A DNA stretch of 64,000 bases from Geminicoccaceae bacterium (GCA_028279345.1 JANQNY010000059.1:40014-104013), one strand, 5' to 3'. Positions 36,164 to 45,947 are shown, counted from the first letter of the stretch. Made by a program: numbers and translations. The notes: generated by a model not told the origin, from the sequence alone.

Positions 36164-36236
36164 ACGGTCGCCGGCGTTCCCGCCGGATTGCCGGTTCCGC
36201 CGATGGGTCGCATGCTGACGTCGAGGGAGCGACCTG

Positions 36237-37211
36237 ATGAAGATCTGCATGGTCGGCTACGGCATGATGGGCGCCTGGCACACGGAAGCCCTCGCGGGCA
36301 CAGGCGCCGTGCCCTATGCCGTCGTCGGCAGGCGGCCGGAGGCGGCGCGGGACTTCGCCCAGCGCTATGGCTACGCCAGGGTGCACGGTTCGCTCGACGA
36401 AGCCCTCGCCGACCCGGCAGTCGACGCGGTGATCCTGGCGACGCCCAGCGAGCAGCACGAAGCGCAGGCGATCGCGTGCCTCGAGGCCAAAAAGCCGCTC
36501 TTGCTGGAGATTCCCATCGCTATGCGCCTCGAAGGTGCTGCGCTCGTGGTCGCGGCGGGCGAGGCGAGCGGCGTCGTCTGGGGGCTCTGCCATCCGATGC
36601 GCCACCGCCTGGAACGCGAGCGGCTGGTCGAGGATCTGCGCGCTGGCCGTGACCGCGTGCGCCACGTCGCCGGCCGCTTCTTTCTCCGGCGCCTCGTCAA
36701 CGAAGGCGTCACGGGCTATCGGCGGAGCTGGACCGACAATCTGCTCTGGCACCATTTCTGCCACTTCGTCGACCTGGGGATGTGGCTCCTGGGCGATGTG
36801 CCGGTGCGCCGCGTGCAGAGCCACTATGGCGCCATCGACGACCGTACCGGCATACCGATGGATTGCACGCTGCTGGTCGAGACCGAGGCCGAGCAGAGCC
36901 TCATGGTGCACGGCTCCTACCTCGCCCATTTCCGGCTCTACGACACGCTGGTGGTCAGCGAGCGCGATACCTGGTTCGAGGACATCGCCGGCGCGACGCT
37001 CCGCACTTCGGTGGGCACGCGCGCGATCGAGAACGAGCAGACCAACTGCGCGCGCGTCACCCGGGACTTCGTCGAGGCGGTGCGTGAGGGAAGGGCGCCG
37101 CGGACGACCGGCGCCTCGGTCCTGCCGGCCATGCGGGTACTGCAAGACGTCCAGAACAAGTGGGACCGGCGGTTCGGCCCGATGGTGCTACCCGGCCGCC
37201 CGCTCGTCTGA
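36237..37211 (+). CDS. Gfo/Idh/MocA-family oxidoreductase
   Basis: A 324-residue NAD(P)-dependent dehydrogenase of sugars or inositol-like substrates. The N-terminal Rossmann fold begins MKICMVGYGMMGAWHTEAL, with ILATPSEQHEAQAIACLEAKKPLL (GFO-type E-K-P signature EAKKPLLLE) in the middle. The C-terminal GFO_IDH domain has LWHHFCHFVDLGMWLLGD, holding the usual His/Asp active-site pair. Substrate unknown. ATG 36237 with GAGGGAG upstream. Its end lies 74 bases before the sodium channel start. Confidence 0.9.
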   Translation: MKICMVGYGMMGAWHTEALAGTGAVPYAVVGRRPEAARDFAQRYGYARVHGSLDEALADPAVDAVILATPSEQHEAQAIACLEAKKPLLLEIPIAMRLEGAALVVAAGEASGVVWGLCHPMRHRLERERLVEDLRAGRDRVRHVAGRFFLRRLVNEGVTGYRRSWTDNLLWHHFCHFVDLGMWLLGDVPVRRVQSHYGAIDDRTGIPMDCTLLVETEAEQSLMVHGSYLAHFRLYDTLVVSERDTWFEDIAGATLRTSVGTRAIENEQTNCARVTRDFVEAVREGRAPRTTGASVLPAMRVLQDVQNKWDRRFGPMVLPGRPLV

Positions 37212-37285
37212 CGCCCCTCCCCAACCGGCATCGGCTTCCGTACATAGGTGGTGACGGTTCTTTCCCTCCAACCGGACCCTTGGCG

Positions 37286-38095
37286 ATGGCGACCGTTTCG
37301 GCCGACACACCCGGGCTGCGCGCCCGTATCGTCCGCTTCGTCGAGCGCCCCGCGTTCGAGAAGTTCATCATCGCCGTCATCATCCTGAACGGCATCACGC
37401 TGGGGCTAGAGGCCGTGCCGCCGGCGATGCGTGCGTTCGGCCCCGTGCTTTTGACGATCGACAAGATCGCGCTCGGCATCTTCGTCATCGAGCTCGCGCT
37501 CAAGATCACCGGCTATGGCTGGGGCTTCTTCCGCCGCGCGTGGAACTGGTTCGACTTCATCATCGTCGGCGTGGCGCTGATCCCCGCGCAGAACGGGCTG
37601 TCGGTGCTGCGCGCCTTCCGCATCCTGCGCGTGCTGCGCCTGGTCTCCGTCCTGCCGTCGATGCGCCGGGTGGTGCAGGCGCTCTTGGCCGCGATCCCCG
37701 GCATGGGCTCTGTCTTGGCGCTGATGTCCCTGGTCTTCTACGTCTTCGCCGTGATGGCGACGAAGCTCTTTGGGCCCACCTTTCCCGAGTGGTTCGGCAG
37801 CCTGGGCGCGTCCCTCTACTCGCTTTTCCAGATCATGACGCTCGAGAGCTGGTCGATGGGCATCGTCCGGCCGGTGATGGAGGTGCACCCGCAGGCCTGG
37901 GCGTTCTTCGTGCCGTTCATCCTGCTCACCACCTTCGCCGTCCTGAACCTGTTTATCGCGATCATCGTCAACGCCATGCAGGAGAGCCACGAGGTCGACG
38001 AACAGAAACTCGACGTCGACCACAAGGAGGTGATGGTAGAGCTCAAGGCGCTCCGCGAGGAGGTGCGCGCGCTTAGGAATCAGCCGCCCAGATAG
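37286..38095 (+). CDS. Voltage-gated sodium channel, BacNav (NavMs/NaChBac) type
   Basis: A 269-residue one-domain, six-helix channel. S4 carries spaced arginines (LRAFRILRVLRLVSVL), and the pore has the selectivity filter TLESWSM (T185-L186-E187-S188-W189), the sodium-selective signature. The C-terminal ~35 residues are a charged coiled coil (VDEQKLDVDHKEVMVELKAL) that would form a four-helix bundle. ATG 37286 was chosen; the open frame runs further up into the preceding gene. Its stop overlaps the convergent DUF2141 gene by 16 bases. Such channels occur mostly in marine or alkaliphilic bacteria. Confidence 0.95.
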   Translation: MATVSADTPGLRARIVRFVERPAFEKFIIAVIILNGITLGLEAVPPAMRAFGPVLLTIDKIALGIFVIELALKITGYGWGFFRRAWNWFDFIIVGVALIPAQNGLSVLRAFRILRVLRLVSVLPSMRRVVQALLAAIPGMGSVLALMSLVFYVFAVMATKLFGPTFPEWFGSLGASLYSLFQIMTLESWSMGIVRPVMEVHPQAWAFFVPFILLTTFAVLNLFIAIIVNAMQESHEVDEQKLDVDHKEVMVELKALREEVRALRNQPPR

Positions 38096-38505
38096 CGGAA
38101 GCGCAGGGTGATCTCCTGAGACGCCGTCACCTCTACGGCCATGTCCTCGAAGCCAGGGACCGAGACGAGCGGCGGATCGTTGCTGAGCGCCACACCCTCG
38201 CGCGGCAGCAGGCCGAGCACCTTGTCGAAGCGGCCATTCTCGTTCGCATCGTGGAAGGCGGTGACCGCATAGCGGCCGGGGGGCAAACCCTCGAAGCGCA
38301 CCACGGTCCCATCGGGGTCGGCCGTGACGGTCTGCTTCTCGAGAACGCCATCCGCCAGCCGGGCGAAGTTGTCGGCGCTGTCGAACAGGCCGACCTGTAC
38401 GGAACCGCCGCGCGGCTCGACGCCGTCGAGGCGGACGGTGAGATCGACCGCATGGGCGGCCGTGGCGGTTAGCGAAATCGCGAGAGCGAACGCGAGCGAG
38501 CGCAT
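38080..38505 (-). CDS. DUF2141 secreted protein
   Basis: A 141-residue exported beta-sandwich protein: signal peptide ending ATAAHA, then VQVGLFDSADNF, GLPPGRYAVTAFHDANENGRFD and LPREGVALSND, which is the DUF2141 pattern. Function unknown. The frame is open to 38688, but the ATG at 38505 begins the signal peptide. Converges on the sodium channel gene with a 16-base tail overlap. Confidence 0.88.
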   Translation of the reverse strand: MRSLAFALAISLTATAAHAVDLTVRLDGVEPRGGSVQVGLFDSADNFARLADGVLEKQTVTADPDGTVVRFEGLPPGRYAVTAFHDANENGRFDKVLGLLPREGVALSNDPPLVSVPGFEDMAVEVTASQEITLRFRYLGG

Positions 38506-38579
38506 GGCTTCATGGTCCTGACTAAGTCGTTCGTACACTGTTGCACGCCTTCTACGATGCAGCCAGCAGCGAGGAGTGA

Positions 38580-38681
38580 CGCCGATCACGCGCGTGTGAT
38601 GGCCTTGCGATGCCGTTGCGCAATGGCAACAGGCTGCTGGCGGCGGCGGGCGCGACGCCGGAGCAGGAGGGATGTAAATGA
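38580..38681 (+). pseudogene. Possible C-terminal relic of a HicA toxin
   Basis: A 33-codon open stretch ending TGA at 38679-38681, overlapping the HicB start ATG (38678). It reads MPLRNGN then LLAAAGATPEQEG near its end, loosely like a HicA C-terminus (VPMH-G-N ... ILRQAGLTPEE). A stop just upstream (38577) shuts the frame, and no dsRNA-binding-type HicA body was found. Weak evidence; chance similarity is quite possible. Confidence 0.2.
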
Positions 38682-39049
38682 GTGGCAAGGTCTGGCGCTA
38701 CCGCGGCTACGCGGCCGCAATCGACTTCGACGACAGCGCGGATGCGTTCCACGGTCGCGTGCTGGGCATCGCCGACGTGATCGACTTCTACGGTCGCAGT
38801 GTCGAGGAGTTGAAAGCCGCCTTCCGCGAAAGCGTCGACGACTATCTGGCGATGTGCGCCGAGGACGGCGTGGAGCCCGAGAAGGCCTGGGCCGGCAAGT
38901 TCACCCTGCGCCCCTCAGACGAGGAGCGCCGGCGTTGGGAGATCGCCCGCGCTGCCGCCGGCTATCCGAGTCTCAACGCCTGGGCGCTCGCGGTGCTGGA
39001 CAAGGCGGCGAGAGACAAGGCGCAAGAGGTGGTGGACCTGGGAGTTTGA
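38678..39049 (+). CDS. HicB-family antitoxin-like protein (no HicA partner)
   Basis: A 123-residue protein with a degenerate RNase-H-like HicB fold at the N-terminus (YRGYAAAIDFDDSADAFHGRV, RSVEELKAAFRESVDDYLAMC) and a C-terminal ribbon-helix-helix-like segment (LNAWALAVLDKAA). HicB normally neutralises the mRNA-interferase HicA and represses the operon. No HicA is encoded directly up- or downstream, so this is a solo HicB, perhaps a plain regulator. GGAGGG precedes the ATG. Confidence 0.85.
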   Translation: MSGKVWRYRGYAAAIDFDDSADAFHGRVLGIADVIDFYGRSVEELKAAFRESVDDYLAMCAEDGVEPEKAWAGKFTLRPSDEERRRWEIARAAAGYPSLNAWALAVLDKAARDKAQEVVDLGV

Positions 39050-39079
39050 AGGCGATCCTGAGATGAGAGGCTGCGCCTC

Positions 39080-39682
39080 CTACCGCTTCGCCGCAGGCAT
39101 GATGGCTTGGAAAGCCTCGATCACTTCCTCGACGTTCACCCGGAACCACTCAAGCCCGCCGCCACTCAACCACTGACCTCGTAGTCGGAACCAGGCATGC
39201 AGGCCACGTTCCAGGGAGCCGGCATCCTCGGTACGGAAGACCAACAAGAGCTTGGGGCGATCCGGCGTCGATGTCGTGATCTGTGCAGCAATTCGCACGG
39301 CGGGGTCACCGGCCGCGCGGCCAATTTTCAATCGGTCCGGGGCACACGCGTAGCCGTATGCATAGACGCACTCGCTACCTATGCCGAAGACTTGCAGCCC
39401 CGACTGGTCAACAGTGGCCTCCGCCTCGGCAACCAGCGCGGCCTGATCCTCGTCATCTTCCGAGGGTTCCAGTGCGATGCGCTGGATCTCTTCAGCCACG
39501 GAAGCCGGGTAGTCCTGATCTTGGGTAACTTCTTCCTCTGTGAAACCGCTGGTGGGCGCGTCGCGAAGTACCTCAGCCATCCTTCGGACCGCAGTACTGC
39601 GAACCGGCTCATCGCCGCTTATGTTGAAATCTCGCAACGCTTTACTGAACTTGGCGCGCTGTCCGGCGAGCTTGTTCGCCAT
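39080..39682 (-). CDS. T5orf172/GIY-YIG-like nuclease-domain protein
   Basis: A 200-residue protein. Residues ~105-195 resemble the T5orf172 branch of GIY-YIG domains: VYAYGYACAPDRLKIGRA, then an R in AVRIAAQIT, ending SLERGLHAWFRLRGQW and GGLEWFRVNVEEV, where a conserved Glu/His/Trp pattern is usual. The N-terminal ~100 residues are acidic and helical (EPSEDDEDQAAL) and unrecognised. It starts 16 bases beyond aapP on the same strand and converges on HicB. Related domains occur in phage and mobile elements; activity here is untested, and the Tyr-Tyr core is diverged. Confidence 0.72.
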   Translation of the reverse strand: MANKLAGQRAKFSKALRDFNISGDEPVRSTAVRRMAEVLRDAPTSGFTEEEVTQDQDYPASVAEEIQRIALEPSEDDEDQAALVAEAEATVDQSGLQVFGIGSECVYAYGYACAPDRLKIGRAAGDPAVRIAAQITTSTPDRPKLLLVFRTEDAGSLERGLHAWFRLRGQWLSGGGLEWFRVNVEEVIEAFQAIMPAAKR

Positions 39683-39698
39683 GACGGCCGGAAGACGC

Positions 39699-40493
39699 TC
39701 AATGCGCCAGGATCTGACTCAGGAACAGTTTGGTCCTGTCGTATTGCGGGTGGTTGAAGAAGGTTTCGGGGTCGGCCTGCTCGACGATCTCGCCCTGGTC
39801 CATGAAGATCACCCGGTCGGCCACCATGCGGGCGAAGCCCATCTCGTGGGTGACGACGAGCATGGTCATGCCCTCACGGGCGAGCTCGACCATGACGTCG
39901 AGCACCTCCTTGATCATCTCCGGGTCGAGCGCCGAGGTCGGCTCGTCGAACAGCATGATCTTCGGCCGCATGCAGAGAGCACGCGCGATCGCGACGCGTT
40001 GCTGCTGACCACCCGAGAGCTGGAGGGGATACTTCTGCGCCTGCTCGGGAATGCGCACGCGCTCGAGGAGGCCCATGGCGATGTCCTCGGCCTCGGCCTT
40101 GGGCAGCTTCTTCACCCAAATCGGCGCCAGCGTGCAGTTCTCCAAGACGGTCAGGTGCGGGAACAGGTTGAACTGCTGAAACACCATGCCGACCTCGGAG
40201 CGGATGGCGTCGATGTTGCGAACGTCGGCGTTCAGCTCGTTGCCGTCGACGACGATCTGGCCTTCCTGGTGCTGCTCCAGATGATTGATGCAGCGGATCA
40301 GCGTCGACTTGCCCGAGCCCGAGGGCCCGCAGATCACGATGCGCTCGCGTTGCCGGACGGTGAGGTCGATGTCCTTCAGGACGTGAAACTGGCCGAACCA
40401 CTTGTTGACGCCCGCCATCTCGATGATGCGCTCCTGCGACGCCGCGGAAGCGACGTGGGCCGGCGCCTGGTCCAGGGTCTCGCCTTCCATCAA
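39699..40493 (-). CDS. aapP: General L-amino acid ABC transporter, ATP-binding subunit
   Basis: A 264-residue ATPase of the polar amino-acid uptake class. Walker [20 protein letters not shown]-loop [12 protein letters not shown], signature [15 protein letters not shown] and Walker [15 protein letters not shown] are all complete. It is the last gene of aapJQMP, 7 bases after aapM. Energises import of a wide range of L-amino acids, as described for Rhizobium Aap. Confidence 0.94.
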   Translation of the reverse strand: MMEGETLDQAPAHVASAASQERIIEMAGVNKWFGQFHVLKDIDLTVRQRERIVICGPSGSGKSTLIRCINHLEQHQEGQIVVDGNELNADVRNIDAIRSEVGMVFQQFNLFPHLTVLENCTLAPIWVKKLPKAEAEDIAMGLLERVRIPEQAQKYPLQLSGGQQQRVAIARALCMRPKIMLFDEPTSALDPEMIKEVLDVMVELAREGMTMLVVTHEMGFARMVADRVIFMDQGEIVEQADPETFFNHPQYDRTKLFLSQILAH

Positions 40494-40500
40494 GCTCTCC

Positions 40501-41838
40501 TCAACGGCGGTGGCCGGTATCGAGCTTGCGCTCGAGGCTGATGCTGTATTGCGACATGGCGAAGCAGAAGACGAAGTAGAGCAGCGTCACAAAGAAGAAG
40601 GGCTCGATGAAGAGGCCCAGCCACCGCGTGTCCTCGCCCACCGCGCGCGCCATGTTCAAGAGATCGAAGAGGCCGATGATCGAGACCAGCGTCGTGTCCT
40701 TGAAGAGGCCGATGAACTGGCCGACGATCGTGGGGATCATGATCTTGAGCGCCTGCGGCATGATGATCAGCGCGGTCGACCGCCAATAGCCGAGCCCCAT
40801 CGCTGCCGCCGCCTCGTACTGGCCGCGCGGGATCGCCTGCAGGCCGCCCCGGACGATCTCCGCCATGTAGGCGGACGCGAACAGGCAGACCGCGACGATC
40901 GCCCGAACCAAGAGGTCAACCTCGACGCCCACCGGTAGGAACAGCGGCAGCATCGTCGTGAACATGAAGAGGATCGTGATCAGCGGCACCGAGCGGAACA
41001 GCTCGATGAAGACCGTACAGAAAACGCTGATCACCGGCAGATCGCAGCGTCGGCCGAGTGCCAGAAGCACGCCCGCAGGCAGCGAGAAGGTGATGCCGAT
41101 GCCCGAGATCACCAGCGTGAGAAAGAGCCCGCCCCAGTCGTTGGTAGGCGTCTCGGGTAGTCGCCAGAGCCAGACGACCGCATAGGCCACGACCAACGCC
41201 GCGAGGGCGGACCACAAGAGCACGCGGCGTTGGTGCGCCGGGTCGGCATCGGCGGCACCGACGCGCGCGAGCAGGGTCTCCGCCAGCGTGCGGCCGGTCC
41301 GCCGCTCGACGACGCTCGTTGCGAGCACCCAGACGAAGGTGAGAAGCGAAAACGCGATCAGCAGAGACCAAATCAGCCCCTTCTCACCGCCCAGGAAGAA
41401 ATAGCTCGCGAGAAACGGGTAGACGAGGACAGCGCTGAGGCCGATCGCCACCTTGGACCGGACGCGCTCCAACCAGAGCGGCACCACCCAGGCGACGAGC
41501 ACCAGGAAGCCGAGATTGATCCGCCAGACCTCGTCTTTGGGGTAGAGGCCGTAGATGAGATTCCAGAACCAGGCGGCGACGCCGGGCCAGCAGGCGCCGG
41601 AGCGCCCCACCATGTCGAGGCACTCGCGACGGCTGTCCGCTTCCCAGACGGCGTTGAACACGGCCCAGTCGAGCACCGCCGAGACCACCACATAGGCGGC
41701 GTAGGCGCCCAAGACGGTCAAGAGCACATTGGCCGGCGACGAGAACAGGTTGTGCCGCACCCAGCCGATGACGCCGAGCGTGCCCGCCGGCGCCGGTCGG
41801 GCTGGCTTCGGGCGGAAGACGAGTTCCGGCTCACTCAT
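40501..41838 (-). CDS. aapM: General L-amino acid ABC transporter, permease AapM
   Basis: A 445-residue inner-membrane permease. The long N-terminal half (hydrophobic helices between residues ~25 and ~240) is typical of AapM and distinguishes it from short HisM-type permeases. The C-terminal half has the inner-membrane permease motif [23 protein letters not shown] (EAA loop) that docks on the ATPase. One base separates it from aapQ, indicating tight coupling. Confidence 0.92.
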   Translation of the reverse strand: MSEPELVFRPKPARPAPAGTLGVIGWVRHNLFSSPANVLLTVLGAYAAYVVVSAVLDWAVFNAVWEADSRRECLDMVGRSGACWPGVAAWFWNLIYGLYPKDEVWRINLGFLVLVAWVVPLWLERVRSKVAIGLSAVLVYPFLASYFFLGGEKGLIWSLLIAFSLLTFVWVLATSVVERRTGRTLAETLLARVGAADADPAHQRRVLLWSALAALVVAYAVVWLWRLPETPTNDWGGLFLTLVISGIGITFSLPAGVLLALGRRCDLPVISVFCTVFIELFRSVPLITILFMFTTMLPLFLPVGVEVDLLVRAIVAVCLFASAYMAEIVRGGLQAIPRGQYEAAAAMGLGYWRSTALIIMPQALKIMIPTIVGQFIGLFKDTTLVSIIGLFDLLNMARAVGEDTRWLGLFIEPFFFVTLLYFVFCFAMSQYSISLERKLDTGHRR

Positions 41839-41839
41839 C

Positions 41840-43033
41840 TCAGCGCTCCTTCAGCATCACGCGGCGGTTGTACTGGTTCATGATCAGCGACACGGTGAGG
41901 CTTGCGGCGCAGTAGAACGCCATGGTCATGGCCACGATCGGGATCGCCTGCCCAGACTGGTTGAGGCTCGTGTTCATCCAGACACTGACGAGGTCCGGAA
42001 AGCCGATGGCGATGGCGAGCGAGCTGTTCTTCGTGACGTTGAGGTACTGGCTGATCGTCGGCGGGATGATTACCCGAAGCGCCTGAGGCAGGATGATGAG
42101 CCGCATCGTCCAGGACGGCTTGAGGTTCAAGCTCGCGGCAGCCTCGTGCTGCCCCTTGGAGACCGACTGGATTCCCGAGCGGACGTTCTCCGCGATGAAG
42201 CACGAGGTGTAGACCGAGAGCGCCACGACGAGCGCACAGAAGCTCGGCGGCACGCTGAGGCCACCTTGATAGTTGAAGCCACGAAGCTCCGGCATCTCCC
42301 AAGCCAACGGTGCGCCCAGCACCCAGAAGACCGCGAGCGGCACAAAAACGATGGCTGCGAAACCGACGGGCAAGGCTGGGAAGATCTGTCCGGTCGCGTC
42401 CTGTCGGCGATGTGCCCAACGCTTCAGGCCAACGGCAAAGGCCACCGCCAGCACAAAGGCAGCGATGACGAACTCGAAGCCCGGACCGGGCAGCGGCGCC
42501 GGCATGTAGAAGCCACGGTTGTTGAGCGCGAAGACGTCGAGCCAGCTCAAACTGTCACGCGGCCGCGGCAGGAGATTGAAGACGCCGAAGAACCAGGCGA
42601 TGATCTGCAACAGGAGCGGCGTGTTGCGCAGGATTTCGATGTAGGTGCGCGACAACGTGCGGATGAGCCAGTTGTCCGAGAGCCGGGCGAGACCGATGAT
42701 CAGGCCCAACACCGTCGCCAGGATGATCGAGATGATCGCGACCAAGAGCGTGTTGGCGATGCCCACCAGGAACACGCGGGAGTAGGTGTCGCCCTCTTGG
42801 TAGGGTATCAGCGTGAAGCTGATGCCGAACCCCGCTGACGCGTCGAGGAAACCGAAGCCTACCGACATGCCACGCGCGTCGAGATTGGCGACGGTGTTGT
42901 GGACCAGGTACCAGCCGAGCAGCACGATCGCCGCCGCGGTCAGCACCTGATAGAGGATGGCGCGGACGTGGGCGTTGTTGAGCCAGCCGATCAGTCCGCC
43001 CGCACGGCGGCTGCTTCGGGGCAGAGCCAGCAT
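41840..43033 (-). CDS. aapQ: General L-amino acid ABC transporter, permease AapQ
   Basis: A 397-residue permease partner of AapM. Hydrophobic helices begin at residue ~27, and the family segments GLARLSDNWLIRTLSRTYIE and the EAA loop SGIQSVSKGQHEAAASLNL are clear. A periplasmic insertion of ~130 residues between helices 3 and 4 is usual for AapQ. Follows aapJ by 94 bases. Confidence 0.93.
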   Translation of the reverse strand: MLALPRSSRRAGGLIGWLNNAHVRAILYQVLTAAAIVLLGWYLVHNTVANLDARGMSVGFGFLDASAGFGISFTLIPYQEGDTYSRVFLVGIANTLLVAIISIILATVLGLIIGLARLSDNWLIRTLSRTYIEILRNTPLLLQIIAWFFGVFNLLPRPRDSLSWLDVFALNNRGFYMPAPLPGPGFEFVIAAFVLAVAFAVGLKRWAHRRQDATGQIFPALPVGFAAIVFVPLAVFWVLGAPLAWEMPELRGFNYQGGLSVPPSFCALVVALSVYTSCFIAENVRSGIQSVSKGQHEAAASLNLKPSWTMRLIILPQALRVIIPPTISQYLNVTKNSSLAIAIGFPDLVSVWMNTSLNQSGQAIPIVAMTMAFYCAASLTVSLIMNQYNRRVMLKER

Positions 43034-43127
43034 CGCCTACCTCCGGCGCAGAGGGTCACGCCCCCCGGTCGATGCGCGCGGCACCGATCGGGGGAACGCG
43101 ATTGTCGAAGCCGTCAGAAGCAGCCGC

Positions 43128-44159
43128 TCACCGGAACGGCGGCGCGTAAAGAATGCCGCCCTCGGTCCACTGCGCGTTGAGCGTCCCGTCGCGGGCGATG
43201 CCGATCGCTGTATCCGCGCCGACATTGCGCTCGTAGATCTCGCCGTAGTTGCCGACGTTCTTGAGGACCGACACCATGAAGTCCGGGTCCAGGCCAAGCC
43301 CTTCGCCAATGTTACCCTCGACACCTAGGATGCGTTTGACCGTCGGGTTGTCGGAATTCATCATCTCGTCGACATTCTCCGAGGTGATCCCGAGTTCATC
43401 GGCCTCGATCATGCCGTTGAGCGTCCAACGGACGATGTCGCCCCAGTTCTGGTCGCCCTGCCGGACGACAGGGCCCAGGGGCTCCTTCGAGATCGTCTCC
43501 GGCAAGATCACGTGCGCCGAGGGATCCGGAAATGCCGAGCGACGAGCGGCGAGGCCCGACTTGTCGTTGGTATAGGCGTCACAGCCACCACCCAAATACT
43601 GCTCGACGATGACGTTGACGTTCTCGTTGGTGACGGGCTCGAACTCCATCCCGTTGGCGCGGAAGAAGTCGGCGAGGTTCAGTTCGGTGGTGGTGCCGGT
43701 GAGCACGCAGACCGTGGCACCGTCGAGTTCCATCACCGACGTGATGCCGCTGTCGACAGGCACGAGGAAACCCTGGCCGTCGTAGAAGTTGACGCCGGTG
43801 AACTCCAAGCCGAGCTGCGTGTCGCGCACCGCCGTCCAGGTGGTCGTGCGGCTCAGCATGTCGCTCTCGCCGTTGGCGAGCGACGTGAAGCGCACGGCAG
43901 ACGTCACCGACTGATACTCGATCTGGTCGGGGTCACCGAAGATGGCGGCGGACACGGCTCGGCAGATGTCAACGTCGATGCCCGACCAGGTGCCGTCGTC
44001 GGACAGGCCGTAGAACCCCGGCGTCGGCAACCCGACCTGGCAGTTCAGATGGCCGCGCTCCTTGACCTGCGCCAAGGTCTCCTGCGCGGTGGCAGCGCCC
44101 GCGAAGCCCAGCGAGGCCACTGCGGCAGCGGCCGTGAACAGAAGCGTATGTGGTCGCAT
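43128..44159 (-). CDS. aapJ: General L-amino acid ABC transporter, periplasmic binding protein AapJ
   Basis: A 343-residue solute-binding protein. Signal peptide ends AGAATAQ; the mature part has TLAQVKERGHLNCQVGLPTPGF and DVDICRAVSAAIFGDP, typical of SBP family 3 / AapJ, and a C-terminal GILYAPPFR. Two conserved cysteines (in LNCQV and DICRAV region) could form a disulfide. ATG 44159, with GAGAGGGAG upstream, was chosen over the open frame to 44258. A 240-base gap upstream should carry the aap promoter. Confidence 0.94.
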   Translation of the reverse strand: MRPHTLLFTAAAAVASLGFAGAATAQETLAQVKERGHLNCQVGLPTPGFYGLSDDGTWSGIDVDICRAVSAAIFGDPDQIEYQSVTSAVRFTSLANGESDMLSRTTTWTAVRDTQLGLEFTGVNFYDGQGFLVPVDSGITSVMELDGATVCVLTGTTTELNLADFFRANGMEFEPVTNENVNVIVEQYLGGGCDAYTNDKSGLAARRSAFPDPSAHVILPETISKEPLGPVVRQGDQNWGDIVRWTLNGMIEADELGITSENVDEMMNSDNPTVKRILGVEGNIGEGLGLDPDFMVSVLKNVGNYGEIYERNVGADTAIGIARDGTLNAQWTEGGILYAPPFR

Positions 44160-44399
44160 GAATGCGTTCTCCCTCTCGAACGACGTTGGCCGGTCGTCCC
44201 GACCCGTCGCGACTTCTGGACAAGGGGTGAGCAAAGCACATGCCAGCCATGCCAGCAACGCATCGATGCTCGCGTAGCGGGCGAGCTGCGCGCTCGGCGT
44301 TGCAGCAGCCGCCGCTATAACGAGCAGAGCTGTGGCTACTTTGACCGATTTCTGGGCAGATAGCAGCGCCTCGGCGTCAGGCTGACCCAGCGGCCAGCG

Positions 44400-45947
44400 T
44401 CATTCCGCCGCCGCCTCCGTGACGCCCGCCATCAACAGCCCCAGGCGCCGCTCGTCCGCTTCCGCAGCGGGCATCTCACCGGAGATGCGACCGGCGCACA
44501 TCACAAGGATGCGGTCCGCGAGCGCCATGATCTCGTCGAGCTCGACGGAAACGATCAGCACCGCCTTGCCGGCGTCGCGCATGGCTACGATCTGCTTGTG
44601 GATGAACTCGATGGCACCGATGTCGACGCCCCGTGTCGGCTGGCCGACGAGGATCAGCTCGGGCCCATGCTCAAGCTCGCGCGCCACGACCTGCTTCTGC
44701 TGGTTGCCGCCGGAGAACGAAACGGCCTGCAGCTCCGGGTCTGACGGCCGCACGTCGTACCCGCGCATCCAACGCCGGCAGACTTCCAGGATCGCGCCGC
44801 GGTCGAGGAAGGCGCCATGGCCGTAGGCCGCGTTCGCTTGATGGCCGAGAATGGCATTCTCCCAAGCCGGAAAGCTGCGAACGAGCCCCATACGCAAGCG
44901 ATCCTCCGGCACGTGCCCGAGCGCCTGCGGGCGGTGCGATGAGGCAACGAGCTGGCCGTCGATGCGGATCGTGCCGCTGCGCACCGGTCGGAGGCCGGCG
45001 ATGGCCTCCAGAAGCTCCGTCTGGCCGTTTCCGGTGACGCCGGCGATGCCGACGATCTCGCCCGCGCGGACCTGCAGGCTAACCTGATGCACGCGCTCCG
45101 TGCCCTGACGGTCGACGATCGATACGTCGTCGACGTCGAGCACCACCTGGCTGGGTGTCGCCACCCCCTTCTCGACGCGCAGGAGAACCTTGCGGCCGAC
45201 CATCAGCTCAGCCAGCTCGGTCGTCGACGTGGCGCGCGTCGCGCGGTGCGCCACCATCGCCCCCTGCCGCATGACGGAGACGTTGTCGGTCGCCGCCATG
45301 ATCTCCTTGAGCTTGTGGGTGATGAGGATGATCGTGCGACCCTGCGCCTTCAGATCCGCGAGGATGCGGAACAGGTCTTCGGCCTCCTGGGGCGTCAGAA
45401 CCCCCGTCGGCTCGTCGAGGATCAGGACGTCGCAACCGCGAAAAAGCGCTTTCAGGATCTCGACCCGCTGCTGCAGGCCGACCGGAAGATCGGCCACCAC
45501 CGCATCGAGATCGATGTCCAGCCGGTAGTCGCGCTCCAACCGTTCGAGCTCGGCGCGCGCGCGCTCCTTGCCGCCGGCGAGCCTGAAGCCGCCTTCGGCG
45601 CCGAGCAGCAGGTTCTCGAGGACGGTGAACGGCTCCACGAGCATGAAATGCTGGTGCACCATGCCGATCCCGGCGGCGATCGCATCCTCCGGGCGGCGGA
45701 TGGTGACTTGCAGACCATGCACGCTGATCTCGCCCGCATCGGCCCGGTAGTAGCCGTAGAGGATGTTCATCAGGGTCGACTTGCCGGCGCCGTTCTCACC
45801 GACAATGCCGTGAATGGTCCCGGCAGCGACCTCGAGGTCGATAGCGCGATTGGCGTGGACGGCACCGAACCGCTTGTCGATGCCGCTCAGAAGGATCGCC
45901 GGCGGCGCGGCCCCTTCCTCCAGCTCGAAGGGTGGATCTGTGGCCAT
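44400..45947 (-). CDS. Duplicated ABC ATPase of a BMP-type (nucleoside) importer
   Basis: A 515-residue protein with two ABC modules. The first has GENGAGKSTLMNILYGYY, LPVGLQQRVEILKAL and LILDEPTGVLTPQEA; the second has VTGNGQTELLEAI (lacking the Walker A lysine, as usual in this class), SFSGGNQQKQVVARELE and LILVGQPTRGVDIGA. This is the YufO/RnsB-like ATPase that goes with a BMP binding protein, encoded upstream. The two permease genes expected in such clusters are not next to it, neither here nor on its other side. Confidence 0.93.
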   Translation of the reverse strand: MATDPPFELEEGAAPPAILLSGIDKRFGAVHANRAIDLEVAAGTIHGIVGENGAGKSTLMNILYGYYRADAGEISVHGLQVTIRRPEDAIAAGIGMVHQHFMLVEPFTVLENLLLGAEGGFRLAGGKERARAELERLERDYRLDIDLDAVVADLPVGLQQRVEILKALFRGCDVLILDEPTGVLTPQEAEDLFRILADLKAQGRTIILITHKLKEIMAATDNVSVMRQGAMVAHRATRATSTTELAELMVGRKVLLRVEKGVATPSQVVLDVDDVSIVDRQGTERVHQVSLQVRAGEIVGIAGVTGNGQTELLEAIAGLRPVRSGTIRIDGQLVASSHRPQALGHVPEDRLRMGLVRSFPAWENAILGHQANAAYGHGAFLDRGAILEVCRRWMRGYDVRPSDPELQAVSFSGGNQQKQVVARELEHGPELILVGQPTRGVDIGAIEFIHKQIVAMRDAGKAVLIVSVELDEIMALADRILVMCAGRISGEMPAAEADERRLGLLMAGVTEAAAE

